Positions 17,690 through 28,080 of a DNA stretch of 64,000 bases are shown here, one piece after another; the first letter of the stretch is position 1, and each line of letters begins with the position of its first letter. The stretch lies in contig JAOZKN010000003.1 of assembly GCA_029935315.1 (NCBI GenBank), positions 3,430 to 67,429 on the forward strand, read 5' to 3'. This DNA is from Desulfocapsa sp. GTDB taxonomy: Bacteria > Desulfobacterota > Desulfobulbia > Desulfobulbales > Desulfocapsaceae. Made by a program: the position numbers and the translations under genes. The notes below the pieces were generated by a model that was not told the DNA's origin, made no database searches, and was given only the letters and a program-made list of their open reading frames with translations.

Positions 17690-20600
17690 CTATTCAGCAG
17701 GCAGGTTGGCAGGCACAGCAGACTCAACGGGTACGTCGGCAGGCACTGCAGATACAACTGCAAACTCTTCAGGTAACTCAGCAAAATCATTCTTCTGGTA
17801 CTGATAACCCGGGTCTGTGACGTCTTGTTTTACTGCAGCATCAAAATAACTCGTAATATCAGCACTTCCATTTCCATCAAAAGCAGGGGCGCTGGAAAGA
17901 GCTGATGCACCCGCCTGAGTATCAAGATAATTCACCGTATTGTTCCACAAATTATTATGTTTGTTCTGTATAATAGCTCCAGGTTCCTGAAACAGATCCG
18001 GGCCGATATAGTTAACAAGCCCGCCAACAAGATTATTACTGATAATATTATTTTCGACCACTGCTGTAAATCCTGCCGGTTGCGGATACCCCAGAACAAG
18101 CCCACCACCCCTGATTTTTATCTTCCCGGGATTGTTCGAATCAATGGTATTGTTTGTAATAAAAACATTACTCAGATTAAAAGAGCTTACATTCACCCCA
18201 AGGTGGTCGTTTCTGACAACAAGATTATTTTTGATAATAATATCATCGAAGGCAAAACGTTTAATGGTAGACAATGGACTGATAACAATACCATCAAAAT
18301 TATTAAAAACGTGGTTACCCTCTATTACAGGAGAGGCCACCTCACGAGCACCAACTCCCAGACGATTATTATATATATAATTAGCTCGAATTCTGGGCCG
18401 TGCCTTTCCCCGGCAACCAATCCCTACAATATTATTCTCATACACCCGGTTATTGTAAATATGGGCCATACTGTCCTTCCCATTTCCAATCCCCACGTCA
18501 TTGTTATAAATCAGGTTTCCATGTACCTTTGCCTTATTCGTCAGGGCAGGCGAGCCATGTATGCCCATCCCGTGGTTATTCCCGGTAATCCTGTTATTAA
18601 AAATATCCGGTGACGAATCCCAAATATTTATCCCATGGCCCAGCTCACCACTACCACCACCAGTGATCACAAAACCTTCAATTTTTCCTGCACGATCTCC
18701 AAGATAAAAAACTGCAATGGTATTCTTATTCCCTTTTTGACGGCCACCATCAATAATCGGCCAGTTTTTTCCAATGAGATTAACGCTTTTGTCTATAACC
18801 AGCAATTCGGCATAACGCCCTTCCTGAACGATGATATCGTCCCCGGGGCTTGCAGCATCCAAAGCGGCCTGAATAGTTGGATATTCCTCAGGAACACGGC
18901 GAATTCCCGCAGTAACGGGTTTCCTGGTACTGATATTGATCGCCACTGCTGCACTGTCAAGTTCGCCATCGTTCACGACCAGCTGCACAGTATAGGAGCC
19001 ATCCACATCAAGATGAAACGAACTGCTGTCCCCACTACTGCTGGAGAGACTCGCCTGACTGCCTGCTGGCTTAAAGATCATGGTCCATTGATAACTGAGC
19101 GGGGCTCCTTCAGGATCTTTACTGGCATTTCCATAGACTGTGAGCGTATCTCCTGCCTTCATTTGAGAAATAACTTCAGCAATAGTTGCCACAGGCTTCC
19201 GATTCATCGGTACATGTATTTGCACTGTCTGGAGCTCACTGGCTACGCCCTGTGAATCAGTAACAAGCAAACTGGCGATATAGTCACCAGCTTTATCAAT
19301 TTTAAATGCAGTTTTCACTCTGTCTGCTTTGCGCAGTTTTGCAGCACTGCCCTCAGGAGTCTGAGTAAGTGTCCACTGATATGTCAACATATCTCCATCG
19401 GGGTCAAGACTCTCTTTCCCGTCAAGGACTGCCCGACTTCCAACAAACGCCTGGGGTACCGCTCCAATGACCGCTTGCGGAGAACTGTTCCCCGTTCTCT
19501 CTTCGGCTTTGGCCAGGGGGCCGCCATAAAAGCCCATATCATTTCGCTCAGAGCCAAGGGAAGAGGGGAAATGAACATCATTAAACTCAGGCTTACGATC
19601 ACCACTGTCTATTGCAGGAGAACGTGCCTGCAGGTGATAATCGTGCCCCGCCCTGTCCTTAAAAAGAGGGTCTGCGATAATATTTCTTGTTTTCTGGTAA
19701 CTGGTCTCATCTTCATACCCTCCGAACTGTGGCTTAACACACCAGAGGTAATGCGGATCACAGTCTCCACCGTTACCGTTTGCAAAAAGTAAATTATGGT
19801 CATACCCCTTGCCGGCGCCACGAATACCAGCATCAATGTTATGACTAACTATATTATTTTTGATCGTTGGAACTGCTGTGGGATCCTCAATAAGAATTCC
19901 GGCCCAGTCATTCCCGTCAATTGTGTTATTAATAATTTCAACAGGCATTGGTACACTACGAATTCCTGCACGCGCATTGTCATAAATAAGGTTATTGACA
20001 ATACTCCCGGTGGCAGTCTGCACATTTATACCGGAACGCTTGTTACTGTGTAAGATATTCTCCACAATCTCAAACGTAGATACAGGTTTTTTACCGCTGC
20101 CAATTGCCGAGAACCCATTATCCCAGATCTGATTTCCTTTGATTGTGAGCGCAGAGCCCTTCTGCAGGTACACACCTGCCTGTTCATTTGCGTAAATACG
20201 GTTGTTTACTATAAGGGCAGAGCTTGTACTGCAAAAAATACCGGAAGGTTCATTGTCCCTGACAGTATTATTCTGTAGCGTTGGTGAACTCTGGTTACAA
20301 TAAATCCCGGAACCTTCTGAGGTATCAGCGTTTTGCAGTAATGTACCATGGATAATTGTAAATCCATCAAGGACGGCACCATCGGCACAATGCACCACCG
20401 GCCCTTTTGCCTTGATACCGTCAATAATCGTCTCAAGCGTGGTGATATCCCGCCTGGAGAAATCTGCACTCCAGCCTCCCTCCAGGATCACCCCTTCTTT
20501 CATCTTGATACGCTCAAAATACGTACCACCCGCAACTTTAATGGTATCTCCGGAAACAGCCGCAGCCAAGGCCTTGCTGATACTTGAATGCTGGGCTGGT

Positions 20601-20707
20601 ACTTGCAGCTCAGCAGCAACACCCAATTCACCGAAGACAGTAAGGGAAAGAAACAGACAGGTAACAGCAAGGGGAGTGTTCAAATTTCTTTTTTTCATAT
20701 CATTCAT
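17690..20707 (-). CDS. Large secreted parallel beta-helix protein with central PKD/REJ-like domains
   Basis: Two blocks of NN.I..N..GI coils flanking 'LDPDGDMLTYQWTLTQTPEGSAA' and 'KDPEGAPLSYQWTMIFKPAGSQA' PKD-like repeats; signal peptide. Confidence 0.8.
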   Translation of the reverse strand: MNDMKKRNLNTPLAVTCLFLSLTVFGELGVAAELQVPAQHSSISKALAAAVSGDTIKVAGGTYFERIKMKEGVILEGGWSADFSRRDITTLETIIDGIKAKGPVVHCADGAVLDGFTIIHGTLLQNADTSEGSGIYCNQSSPTLQNNTVRDNEPSGIFCSTSSALIVNNRIYANEQAGVYLQKGSALTIKGNQIWDNGFSAIGSGKKPVSTFEIVENILHSNKRSGINVQTATGSIVNNLIYDNARAGIRSVPMPVEIINNTIDGNDWAGILIEDPTAVPTIKNNIVSHNIDAGIRGAGKGYDHNLLFANGNGGDCDPHYLWCVKPQFGGYEDETSYQKTRNIIADPLFKDRAGHDYHLQARSPAIDSGDRKPEFNDVHFPSSLGSERNDMGFYGGPLAKAEERTGNSSPQAVIGAVPQAFVGSRAVLDGKESLDPDGDMLTYQWTLTQTPEGSAAKLRKADRVKTAFKIDKAGDYIASLLVTDSQGVASELQTVQIHVPMNRKPVATIAEVISQMKAGDTLTVYGNASKDPEGAPLSYQWTMIFKPAGSQASLSSSSGDSSSFHLDVDGSYTVQLVVNDGELDSAAVAINISTRKPVTAGIRRVPEEYPTIQAALDAASPGDDIIVQEGRYAELLVIDKSVNLIGKNWPIIDGGRQKGNKNTIAVFYLGDRAGKIEGFVITGGGSGELGHGINIWDSSPDIFNNRITGNNHGMGIHGSPALTNKAKVHGNLIYNNDVGIGNGKDSMAHIYNNRVYENNIVGIGCRGKARPRIRANYIYNNRLGVGAREVASPVIEGNHVFNNFDGIVISPLSTIKRFAFDDIIIKNNLVVRNDHLGVNVSSFNLSNVFITNNTIDSNNPGKIKIRGGGLVLGYPQPAGFTAVVENNIISNNLVGGLVNYIGPDLFQEPGAIIQNKHNNLWNNTVNYLDTQAGASALSSAPAFDGNGSADITSYFDAAVKQDVTDPGYQYQKNDFAELPEEFAVVSAVPADVPVESAVPANLPAE

Positions 20708-20719
20708 TATTGCCAGGTA

Positions 20720-21799
20720 TCATTTTTGAGTTATGACAGCACCGGGACCACCATAGGCCCCCATATCATTGACAGATCCATCAACATTCTCATAAAACGG
20801 GTCTATATTTCCTGCATTCATCGCTGGAGACCCCGGTAACAGATGGAAGTCACCTGCTTTTGCATCGACGAACAATGGATCTGCCGCAAGGTTTCCATTC
20901 ATTCCACGGAAAGTACCATCCCCAATCACTGAATTCACCGGGCGGGCAGAAGGACCAACCTGTTTCAGAAAAAGATCATCTTTTGTATTATGCCAGAGTA
21001 TAATATTTGTCAAGCGAACAGAACCCTTGTCAACCACGATTCCGCCACCAAAATCTGCAATATTTTCAACGATGGTCGTGTTGGCAATATCGGGTGCAGC
21101 ACGGTCAAAAGAAAGCCCTCCTCCGTAGGCTGCCCTGTTTTTCCAGATAACATTATTCCTCACGCGAATGGAATCACGGTAACCGGCAATTGCCCCACCA
21201 GAATTCACGGCCTCGTTGGCGATAAAGCGATTGTTCGTAAGCAAAGCGGAAGAACGATAGGAGAACAGGCCACCACCGGTAACAATTGCCTTATTACCTT
21301 CAATAATATTTCTGTCTATTCTTGGGGTAGAAAGTATATCACAATAAATACCTCCTCCATACACCGCTTCATTGCCTGTAATCACATTATTTCTTATTAC
21401 GGGAGCAGATTCCGGGGCACAATAAATCCCCCCGCCCTTTAAGTCCTTCTTCCGGGGACTGGACATGCTGCGAATGGTAAAGCCTTCCAAAACAGCCTTA
21501 CTCCCTGCTGAAAAACTGACCACAGGCCCTCTCCCTGTACCCTGAAGGATCGTCTGTTCGGGACCTGCAGCACTTTTTAATATCAGCAAATCATTGACAA
21601 TCAGCAAATTATCAAAAAAAAACTTATAGGTACCCGGTGCAACAATTATAGTATCACCAGACTCCGCTTTACTTACAATGTCCTGCAGTGAAAGTGTTTT
21701 CTGCGGAAAATAAAGTGTTGCCGCAAAAGAACGATCCGGAAAAAATCCCAGGAGAACACAAAAAGTACCCGTAAGGAGCAGACGATATATTTTATTCAT
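20720..21799 (-). CDS. Secreted parallel beta-helix (choice-of-anchor/NosD-like) protein
   Basis: GGGIYCAPESAPVIRNNVITGNEAVYGGGIYC repeats; ATG at 21799 (MNKIYRLLLTGTFCVLLG) preferred, overlapping the upstream stop. Confidence 0.8.
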   Translation of the reverse strand: MNKIYRLLLTGTFCVLLGFFPDRSFAATLYFPQKTLSLQDIVSKAESGDTIIVAPGTYKFFFDNLLIVNDLLILKSAAGPEQTILQGTGRGPVVSFSAGSKAVLEGFTIRSMSSPRKKDLKGGGIYCAPESAPVIRNNVITGNEAVYGGGIYCDILSTPRIDRNIIEGNKAIVTGGGLFSYRSSALLTNNRFIANEAVNSGGAIAGYRDSIRVRNNVIWKNRAAYGGGLSFDRAAPDIANTTIVENIADFGGGIVVDKGSVRLTNIILWHNTKDDLFLKQVGPSARPVNSVIGDGTFRGMNGNLAADPLFVDAKAGDFHLLPGSPAMNAGNIDPFYENVDGSVNDMGAYGGPGAVITQK

Positions 21800-23024
21800 T
21801 TTCCCAGGAGGTAAAATCAATCCCTGCTGTAACATTTTGATAAATGGTATTGCGCCGAATAACGGCAGTCTTGATATCAGTTATACGAATACCAGCAGTC
21901 AGGTTCCCATGAATGTCATTATCTTCAATGACAATATGATCAACACTCCATAAAGCGATTCCGGCTTTGCGGTTATCAAACATAGTATTATAACGAATCC
22001 TGACGTTATCCACTCTTTTGCAAAGAATAGCAGATGTCATATTTCCATAAATAATATTGTTTTCCACAACAGCATCAGCTTCAGTCTCCATGCCACCCAG
22101 CCCCTTCAATCCAATACCGGCTCTCCTGTTATTGAACAAGGTGTTTCCCCGAATTAGCAGGGGTTTTTCAAAAGAAGAGAAGTTAATCGCTCCAACCCCG
22201 ACCCCGTTAGCATAAATCACATTATTTTCAATGATCGGCCTCGCCATTTCCCGAACACCAATTCCTGGTGCAACACGATCATCATCCCACCCTTCCGGGT
22301 ACTCGTTGTCAAAAATTTCATTATCGATGATATGGGCCTCGGAATTACTTCCGTTTCCAATACCTAGGGAATAATTTTTGTAGATCACATTATTGCGAAT
22401 CACGGGCCGGGCAACTGCGTCCAGCGCCGGCCCCATACCGACACCAAGACCGGTCGCCAAAATCGCTCCCCAGCTTTTATTGCCGGTAAAAATGTTATTT
22501 TCAACCAATGGAGAACAGCCGCGAATTTCCATAAGGAATAAATTTATACCAGAAATATATTTGGGCATATTCTGAAAAGTGAATCCATCGACCCGCATGG
22601 GGGCAACCGCTTCCGTGGGAAACTGGATCAGGTATCCGGCCTCTTCAAGCTCACTGCCATCGATAATCGTCCTGAGCGTTCGGCGCAGCACCTTTTTCAG
22701 ACCCGGGCCATCAACCAGTGCATTGCCGTCTTCACCGTCGTAACTTACCAGATTCACGCCCTCTTTGAGGACGATACGTTCATAGTAGGTCCCGGGGTAG
22801 ACGAGAACGGTATCTCCTTCGTAGGCCTCCTCCATGGCCTCCATAATGCTAAAATAATCATCGGGCACCAGTAGTTCAATGGCTTCTGCAGAGGATGCAG
22901 AAAAAAAAAGGAGCAAAATGGGACACAGGAGAGAAAAAACCGGGAAGCATTTAAAAAAACGCAGCAGGCGAAGAGTAGAGATATTTGGGGGCAAGGAAAT
23001 TTGGCATTCAACTTCTCTGTTCAT
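21792..23024 (-). CDS. Secreted parallel beta-helix (NosD-like) protein
   Basis: IIENNVIYANGVGVG, IVIEDNDIHGNLTAGIRI repeats; signal segment near the N-terminus. Confidence 0.8.
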   Translation of the reverse strand: MNREVECQISLPPNISTLRLLRFFKCFPVFSLLCPILLLFFSASSAEAIELLVPDDYFSIMEAMEEAYEGDTVLVYPGTYYERIVLKEGVNLVSYDGEDGNALVDGPGLKKVLRRTLRTIIDGSELEEAGYLIQFPTEAVAPMRVDGFTFQNMPKYISGINLFLMEIRGCSPLVENNIFTGNKSWGAILATGLGVGMGPALDAVARPVIRNNVIYKNYSLGIGNGSNSEAHIIDNEIFDNEYPEGWDDDRVAPGIGVREMARPIIENNVIYANGVGVGAINFSSFEKPLLIRGNTLFNNRRAGIGLKGLGGMETEADAVVENNIIYGNMTSAILCKRVDNVRIRYNTMFDNRKAGIALWSVDHIVIEDNDIHGNLTAGIRITDIKTAVIRRNTIYQNVTAGIDFTSWENE

Positions 23025-23149
23025 TCCACTTTATTACTCTTTTCTGCAAAAAAAGGCTATTTTTTCCTTCTAAACGAAGTGAAATCGGCCCATCTGAGTC
23101 TTGTAAACAAGAGCAATTTCAGGACAATTAAACCAGAACGCTCTTTTTT

Positions 23150-23165
23150 ATGAATGAACATTCAT
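23150..23165. promoter_or_regulatory. Candidate operator: 16-bp inverted repeat atgaatg-aa-cattcat
   Basis: Perfect 7-bp arms with 2-bp spacer in the intergenic region between divergent beta-helix and cytochrome genes; TetR-operator-like geometry. Confidence 0.35.
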
Positions 23166-23393
23166 TGAAAGGTTGACCCACACGGTTTCTTGGATTATCC
23201 TGCCCCGATGTGTGTATTTCGATGATAAGCATGCTCTGTTTCATATCACACACTGTGTGTAAAGAAATGCTGCCATCTATGTAAAGACGTATACATTTTT
23301 TCAGTAAATATAACAGTTCAGAATGAGGCCTGTGTTGGGTGACATTCTGAAAAATTTTATCATTTCAATACATGAAATGTTTTAGGGGGAGTT

Positions 23394-24182
23394 ATGAAAA
23401 AATCCATCTTCACGGCAGCCTTTTTGCTGGCCGTCAGTTTTGTTATCTCAACAGGTACTGCCTGGGCCGCCGATCCAGAACTGGAAGACAGCGACTGCAT
23501 CAAATGTCACACACAGATTGCCAATGACAATAAGGCCGACGGTGGGAAGCATCTCTCAGAAGTCGCTTGTCTTGATTGTCACGTTGGTGGCCATCCCCCT
23601 GGAATCCCAAAAGGTGACATGATCCCTCAGTGTTCCATGTGTCACGAGGGAGAAGCACATTACGAAGTGCCTAACTGCCTGGGATGTCACCAGAACCCGC
23701 ACCAACCCCTTCGTATCGTTTTCGGTGAGGACAATGTGGCAGTATGTAATACTTGTCATACCACTCAGGTAAGTGAAGTACAAAACAACCCCAGTGCCCA
23801 TGGTGAGTTTGACTGTGCGTCCTGCCACCATGACAAACACGGCTATATTCCAGACTGTATGGAATGTCATGAGCCGCATCGTGACGGGCAGACATATGCC
23901 GTCTGTATCACTTGTCACCTTGTCCATCAGCCAACGAATGTCACCTACGTAGAGAGTATCCCAAATCAGGATTGTGGCGCTTGTCACGGTGACCTGACTA
24001 CTCTTCTCGCTGATGGCGCAAGCAAGCATGCTGCTCTGCAATGTGCAACCTGCCATAAAGACACACATGGTTTTATCCCTGCATGTCAAACTTGTCACGG
24101 AGTGCCTCATCCGCAATCAATGATGGATAAGTTTCCGAAATGTCTGGATTGTCATAAAGATCCACATGACCTTGATGTCTAA
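23394..24182 (+). CDS. Multiheme c-type cytochrome, 12 CxxCH motifs
   Basis: CIKCH, CLDCH, CSMCH, CLGCH, CNTCH, CASCH, CMECH, CITCH, CGACH, CATCH, CQTCH, CLDCH; signal peptide. Confidence 0.93.
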   Translation: MKKSIFTAAFLLAVSFVISTGTAWAADPELEDSDCIKCHTQIANDNKADGGKHLSEVACLDCHVGGHPPGIPKGDMIPQCSMCHEGEAHYEVPNCLGCHQNPHQPLRIVFGEDNVAVCNTCHTTQVSEVQNNPSAHGEFDCASCHHDKHGYIPDCMECHEPHRDGQTYAVCITCHLVHQPTNVTYVESIPNQDCGACHGDLTTLLADGASKHAALQCATCHKDTHGFIPACQTCHGVPHPQSMMDKFPKCLDCHKDPHDLDV

Positions 24183-24208
24183 TGCGTGAAAAAGGGAGAA
24201 AAAGACCA

Positions 24209-25180
24209 ATGAAGAGCATAAACAAACTCAGAGTACTGGCAGGACTTACAGTCCTGTCATGCTCGATAGCATTTATGGGCTGCGCCAATCAGGAACAGGA
24301 TACGGCAGCACCGGCTGACGCTGACCAGGCAGCCATGGTAGAAACTGTTCAGAGCAGTGGCGAAACAGCTCAAATGCCAGCTGAACAACAGGCATCTGAG
24401 GCACCACTGTATATGGAGTTGCCCAGAAGCCTGAGTCCTGTTGAATGTGGTGGCTGTCACTACGGTCAATACACCAGGCTCCAGAAGAGTGACTCAAAGC
24501 ATCGCTTTGACTGCCTTGACTGTCATGATCAACTGCACGCCAACATTCCCAGCAAAAACAACTATAACGAAATATTACCAAAGTGTGCGACCTGTCATGA
24601 AATGCCTCATGGTGAGGCATTTCCAAATTGTGCACAATGTCATCAGGATCCCCATTCGCCTTTGATCATTCCATTTGCAGGTGTTCAGGGAAATATCAAA
24701 AACAATGCGGGTAAAGACGTTGTTGCCTGTGAGGTATGCCACTACGACACCGAAGGGAAGGAAATGGAAACCTACCCAAGCAAACATAACGTTGATGTGG
24801 GATGTACCGGTTGTCACGGTGATGAAAAGCATGGTGTTCGCCCAAGCTGTTTTGACTGTCATGAACCCCATACTGCTGAGCAGGTATATGCAGACTGCCT
24901 TGTCTGTCACCAGCCACATAGTGCAATGAACATTCTTCCGTATCCCGAAGAAATGTCAAATACAGTCTGTGCTGCCTGTCATACAGGAATATATGACAAC
25001 TTACAGGCAAACCACACCAAACATACGGATCTGCAGTGCGCAAGCTGCCATGTTACCCATGGCCAGATTCCACGATGTCAGGACTGCCATGATGAACCCC
25101 ATGGTGCTGCTGTACATAAACGATTCCCTGACTGTCTGGAATGCCATGTGGACCCACATGACCTCCCCGTAAAGCCATAG
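24209..25180 (+). CDS. Multiheme c-type cytochrome lipoprotein, 12 CxxCH motifs
   Basis: MKSINKLRVLAGLTVLSCSIAFMGCANQEQ lipobox; CGGCH, CLDCH, CATCH, CAQCH, CEVCH, CTGCH, CFDCH, CLVCH, CAACH, CASCH, CQDCH, CLECH. ATG at 24209 preferred over 24182. Confidence 0.92.
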   Translation: MKSINKLRVLAGLTVLSCSIAFMGCANQEQDTAAPADADQAAMVETVQSSGETAQMPAEQQASEAPLYMELPRSLSPVECGGCHYGQYTRLQKSDSKHRFDCLDCHDQLHANIPSKNNYNEILPKCATCHEMPHGEAFPNCAQCHQDPHSPLIIPFAGVQGNIKNNAGKDVVACEVCHYDTEGKEMETYPSKHNVDVGCTGCHGDEKHGVRPSCFDCHEPHTAEQVYADCLVCHQPHSAMNILPYPEEMSNTVCAACHTGIYDNLQANHTKHTDLQCASCHVTHGQIPRCQDCHDEPHGAAVHKRFPDCLECHVDPHDLPVKP

Positions 25181-25199
25181 TCCTTTAATAACGAATACC

Positions 25200-25237
25200 C
25201 TCTCCTGATCTTCCGTGTTACTGGAAGATCAGGAGAG
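25200..25237. terminator. Bidirectional-type hairpin between convergent genes
   Basis: ctctcctgatcttcc-gtgttact-ggaagatcaggagag, 15-bp perfect stem. Confidence 0.65.
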
Positions 25238-25326
25238 ACTTCTCCATCGCAGCCCCCTCCCCCCCCTTTTTCAGACTTCCTACTAACTGATTGTCACGAC
25301 AAGCATATCCCTGGTCACCAGCCGGA

Positions 25327-27534
25327 TCAATTATCAAGTAACCTTGCCAGTCCTTCTGGCGTATTCACCGGCATTTTACAACTAAAGTCTTCGCACACAT
25401 AGGCTGTGGCTTTTCCTTCTCTCTTTTCAACAGTTTCAAGAAAGGGCAGGTGAACCCCAAGGAATTTTTGATTTTTCCCGCCATCAGCCAAAAGCAGTAG
25501 AGTATTAGGGAGGAACCTGGAATGGATCTCCCGCAGCAGTGCACGGGTATCATCACTGCCTTTCTCACCGGCAATCACTATCTGTTTTGGCTTATCCAGC
25601 TGAAAGTCCATTGCACTGAGCAACAGGGGCATGGCTGGCGGATAACTGGAAAGCGTAGTGGCAAAAGAGGCTATCCCCCTGCCTGCAACTTCGGCCCACT
25701 CCGGCTTATTGATCAGAGCCGCCAGTCTCAATAAATTAAGCACAGCCACAGAATTTCCGGAAGGCTCGGCTCCGTCGTATGCCTCCTTTAATCTGGCCAG
25801 AAGCTCTGCGGATCGGGGGGTATCATAAAAACCACCCCGGGGATCAGTAAATTCCACTATCTGTTTCTCTGTCAGTTCAATGGCCTGTTGCAGGCGGGAA
25901 ACATCATGATCTGCGGTATACAAATCCAGCAAGCCCTGGATCAAAAAGCTATAATCATCGAGACCAGCAGAATATTTGGCTTCTCCGTCCCTGTAACGTC
26001 GCTTCAGGTGACCGTTCACCACTAAACGTTTAAGAATAAAATCAGCAGCCCCGTTCGCTGCCGCCAGATACCGCCGGTCTTCAAGAATCATTGCGGCTTT
26101 GGCAAAGGCGGAAATCATCAGCCCATTCCAGGCCGTAATAATCTTATCATCAAGATGGGGGGGAGTCCGTATGACGCGTTGCTGGAGCAGTTTTAGCTTT
26201 GCTGCCTGTAGAAGCTGGGCAGCTTCTTTTTCGCTTATTTCGGTTTTCTGCGCGACTTCAACAAGATCCTTTGCCTGATATAAAATATTACGCCCTGTGA
26301 ATTCTTTTTGCGGATCATGGAGGGCATTACCAGCCTTTTTCACACCATAATAACGCTTAAATAGCATGGTCTCCCGGGCCGTCAACAGCGCATCTATTTC
26401 CTCTTCAGTCCAGAGATAATAGGCACCTTCGCTGTGCTCCCCGGGGTTGTATGGATTCTCGGAATCCGCATCCTCTGCCGAGTAAAACCCTCCTTCAGGA
26501 TCCTGCATCTCCCGCAAAACATACTCAAGTATCTCAACAGCGACTCGCTTATATGTGGGATCAGCATTTAACTGGAATGCAGACAGGTACAGCGATGCCA
26601 GCTGACTCTGATCGTAGAGCATCTTCTCAAAATGTGGGATACGCCACTGGGTATCTACAGAATAACGATGAAATCCGCCGCCAATATGGTCATACATCCC
26701 ACCAGCGGCCATCTGATCAAGGGTAAAAAGTGCGATATCCCTGGCTTCCACCTCGCCAGTTTTTGCATAATAACGAAGAAGAAAATCGGGGAGGACCGGA
26801 CGTGGAAACTTTGGTGCCTGCCCGAATCCTCCGTACTTCGCTTCGTAGTCCGCGGCTATCTGCCGAAAGCCTTTCTTCAGCCACTCCGGGTCTATGTTTT
26901 CAGGCTTGCCGGCACCAGTCCCCTTTTGAATATGCGCAGTCACCTGTTCAGCTGAAAGATGTAAACTCTTTCGATCCGTCTCCCATGCCTTCTGTACTGC
27001 AGTGACTATTTGCAAAAATCCTGGACGTCCTTGTGCCGGCCTTGGGGGAAAGTAGGTCCCGGCGTAAAATGGCCTGGTGTCGGGAAGCAAAAAAACTGAC
27101 ATGGGCCAGCCACCTCCGCCGGTCATGGCTCTTGTCGCAGCCATATACAACTGATCAATACCGGGCCGTTCTTCTCTGTCCACTTTAATGGAAACAAAAT
27201 ACCTGTTAAGAAAAGCAGCTATCTCCAGATCTTCAAAAGATTCGTGCGCCATTACATGACACCAGTGACAGGTCGAGTAACCAATGGAGAGAAATATAGG
27301 TTTATTTTCTTGGCGGGCAATGGCCAGCGCTTCCTCCCCCCATGGATACCAGTTTACCGGGTTAAAAGCGTGTTGTTGAAGATAAGGACTCTTTTCCTCA
27401 ATAAGATGATTGGCTTTCTGTTGTTGCATACTATTTCCCTTGGCTTCACCTGAGCTTTGTGCAGCACTCAGGACAAAGAAAATGAAAAGAAAAAGGAAAA
27501 CACTCTTTTTAGATAGTTGAATTACAGGTCTCAT
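25327..27534 (-). CDS. Thioredoxin domain-containing protein, YyaL/DUF255 (spermatogenesis-associated 20-like)
   Basis: [58 protein letters not shown]; signal segment from ATG at 27534. Confidence 0.92.
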   Translation of the reverse strand: MRPVIQLSKKSVFLFLFIFFVLSAAQSSGEAKGNSMQQQKANHLIEEKSPYLQQHAFNPVNWYPWGEEALAIARQENKPIFLSIGYSTCHWCHVMAHESFEDLEIAAFLNRYFVSIKVDREERPGIDQLYMAATRAMTGGGGWPMSVFLLPDTRPFYAGTYFPPRPAQGRPGFLQIVTAVQKAWETDRKSLHLSAEQVTAHIQKGTGAGKPENIDPEWLKKGFRQIAADYEAKYGGFGQAPKFPRPVLPDFLLRYYAKTGEVEARDIALFTLDQMAAGGMYDHIGGGFHRYSVDTQWRIPHFEKMLYDQSQLASLYLSAFQLNADPTYKRVAVEILEYVLREMQDPEGGFYSAEDADSENPYNPGEHSEGAYYLWTEEEIDALLTARETMLFKRYYGVKKAGNALHDPQKEFTGRNILYQAKDLVEVAQKTEISEKEAAQLLQAAKLKLLQQRVIRTPPHLDDKIITAWNGLMISAFAKAAMILEDRRYLAAANGAADFILKRLVVNGHLKRRYRDGEAKYSAGLDDYSFLIQGLLDLYTADHDVSRLQQAIELTEKQIVEFTDPRGGFYDTPRSAELLARLKEAYDGAEPSGNSVAVLNLLRLAALINKPEWAEVAGRGIASFATTLSSYPPAMPLLLSAMDFQLDKPKQIVIAGEKGSDDTRALLREIHSRFLPNTLLLLADGGKNQKFLGVHLPFLETVEKREGKATAYVCEDFSCKMPVNTPEGLARLLDN

Positions 27535-27649
27535 ACTCAGGAACATTAAGTCTGAACACACGTTAAGCAATAATTTTTCTCAAAAACTAAGGGGCTTTGG
27601 CGACAAAAATAGGCATTTCTACCAGGATCAAATTAGGTATTTTCGCCTA

Positions 27650-27678
27650 TTGTTTAATTTTTTTCCCTGCCATATACT
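27650..27678 (+). promoter_or_regulatory. Candidate sigma70-type promoter for the PilZ gene
   Basis: TTGTTT - 17 nt - TATACT, about 50 nt upstream of the start codon. Confidence 0.4.
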
Positions 27679-27732
27679 TAAAGAATAATCACGTTCATTA
27701 ACAGAATTATCGCTACATTCAGGAGTTCGACC

Positions 27733-28080
27733 ATGAATAAACGAAAGCATTCTCGAGTGCGTAACAACATGGAAGTTCACATTTCTGACAAGGCCGGATT
27801 CTGTACTGGTACGCTGAAAGATTTTTCACGCTTTGGCCTCTGCATCACTGACCTTCCACGAAAGATTCACTGTAAAAACGGATCTTTCGAAGCAATCTTT
27901 ACCTGTGCCGAACGTAAATTCAAATTACGGGTTGAAGAAAAGTGGAGTCAAAGAGAAGGCCTGATAAATATAGTTGGTGCCAACATAAACGATGTCGCCT
28001 GGGACTGGACAGAAATGGTTATGCGCTACGAATCGGTGGATGATGATGTCTGGGGAAATCGGCAACCTCTTCAGGCCTGA
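27733..28080 (+). CDS. PilZ domain protein
   Basis: NKRKHSRVRNNMEVHI...GTLKDFSRFGLCI fits PilZ RxxxR ... (D/N)xSxxG. Confidence 0.75.
   Translation: MNKRKHSRVRNNMEVHISDKAGFCTGTLKDFSRFGLCITDLPRKIHCKNGSFEAIFTCAERKFKLRVEEKWSQREGLINIVGANINDVAWDWTEMVMRYESVDDDVWGNRQPLQA

Noticed and set aside
17690-17770. Short repeated 'cggcaggcac-cag' units at the 3' end of the large beta-helix gene, considered as a repeat or CRISPR-like array
   Set aside because: Units are irregular and coding (…AVPADVPVESAVPANLPAE); they are a low-complexity protein tail.
17957-18613. 218-aa plus-strand ORF antisense to the large beta-helix gene
   Set aside because: Asn/Ile-rich repeat coding on the minus strand creates long antisense ORFs; the product has no recognisable features.
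23556-24116. 186-aa minus-strand ORF inside a cytochrome gene
   Set aside because: Antisense of periodic CxxCH coding; the plus-strand 12-heme cytochrome is unambiguous.
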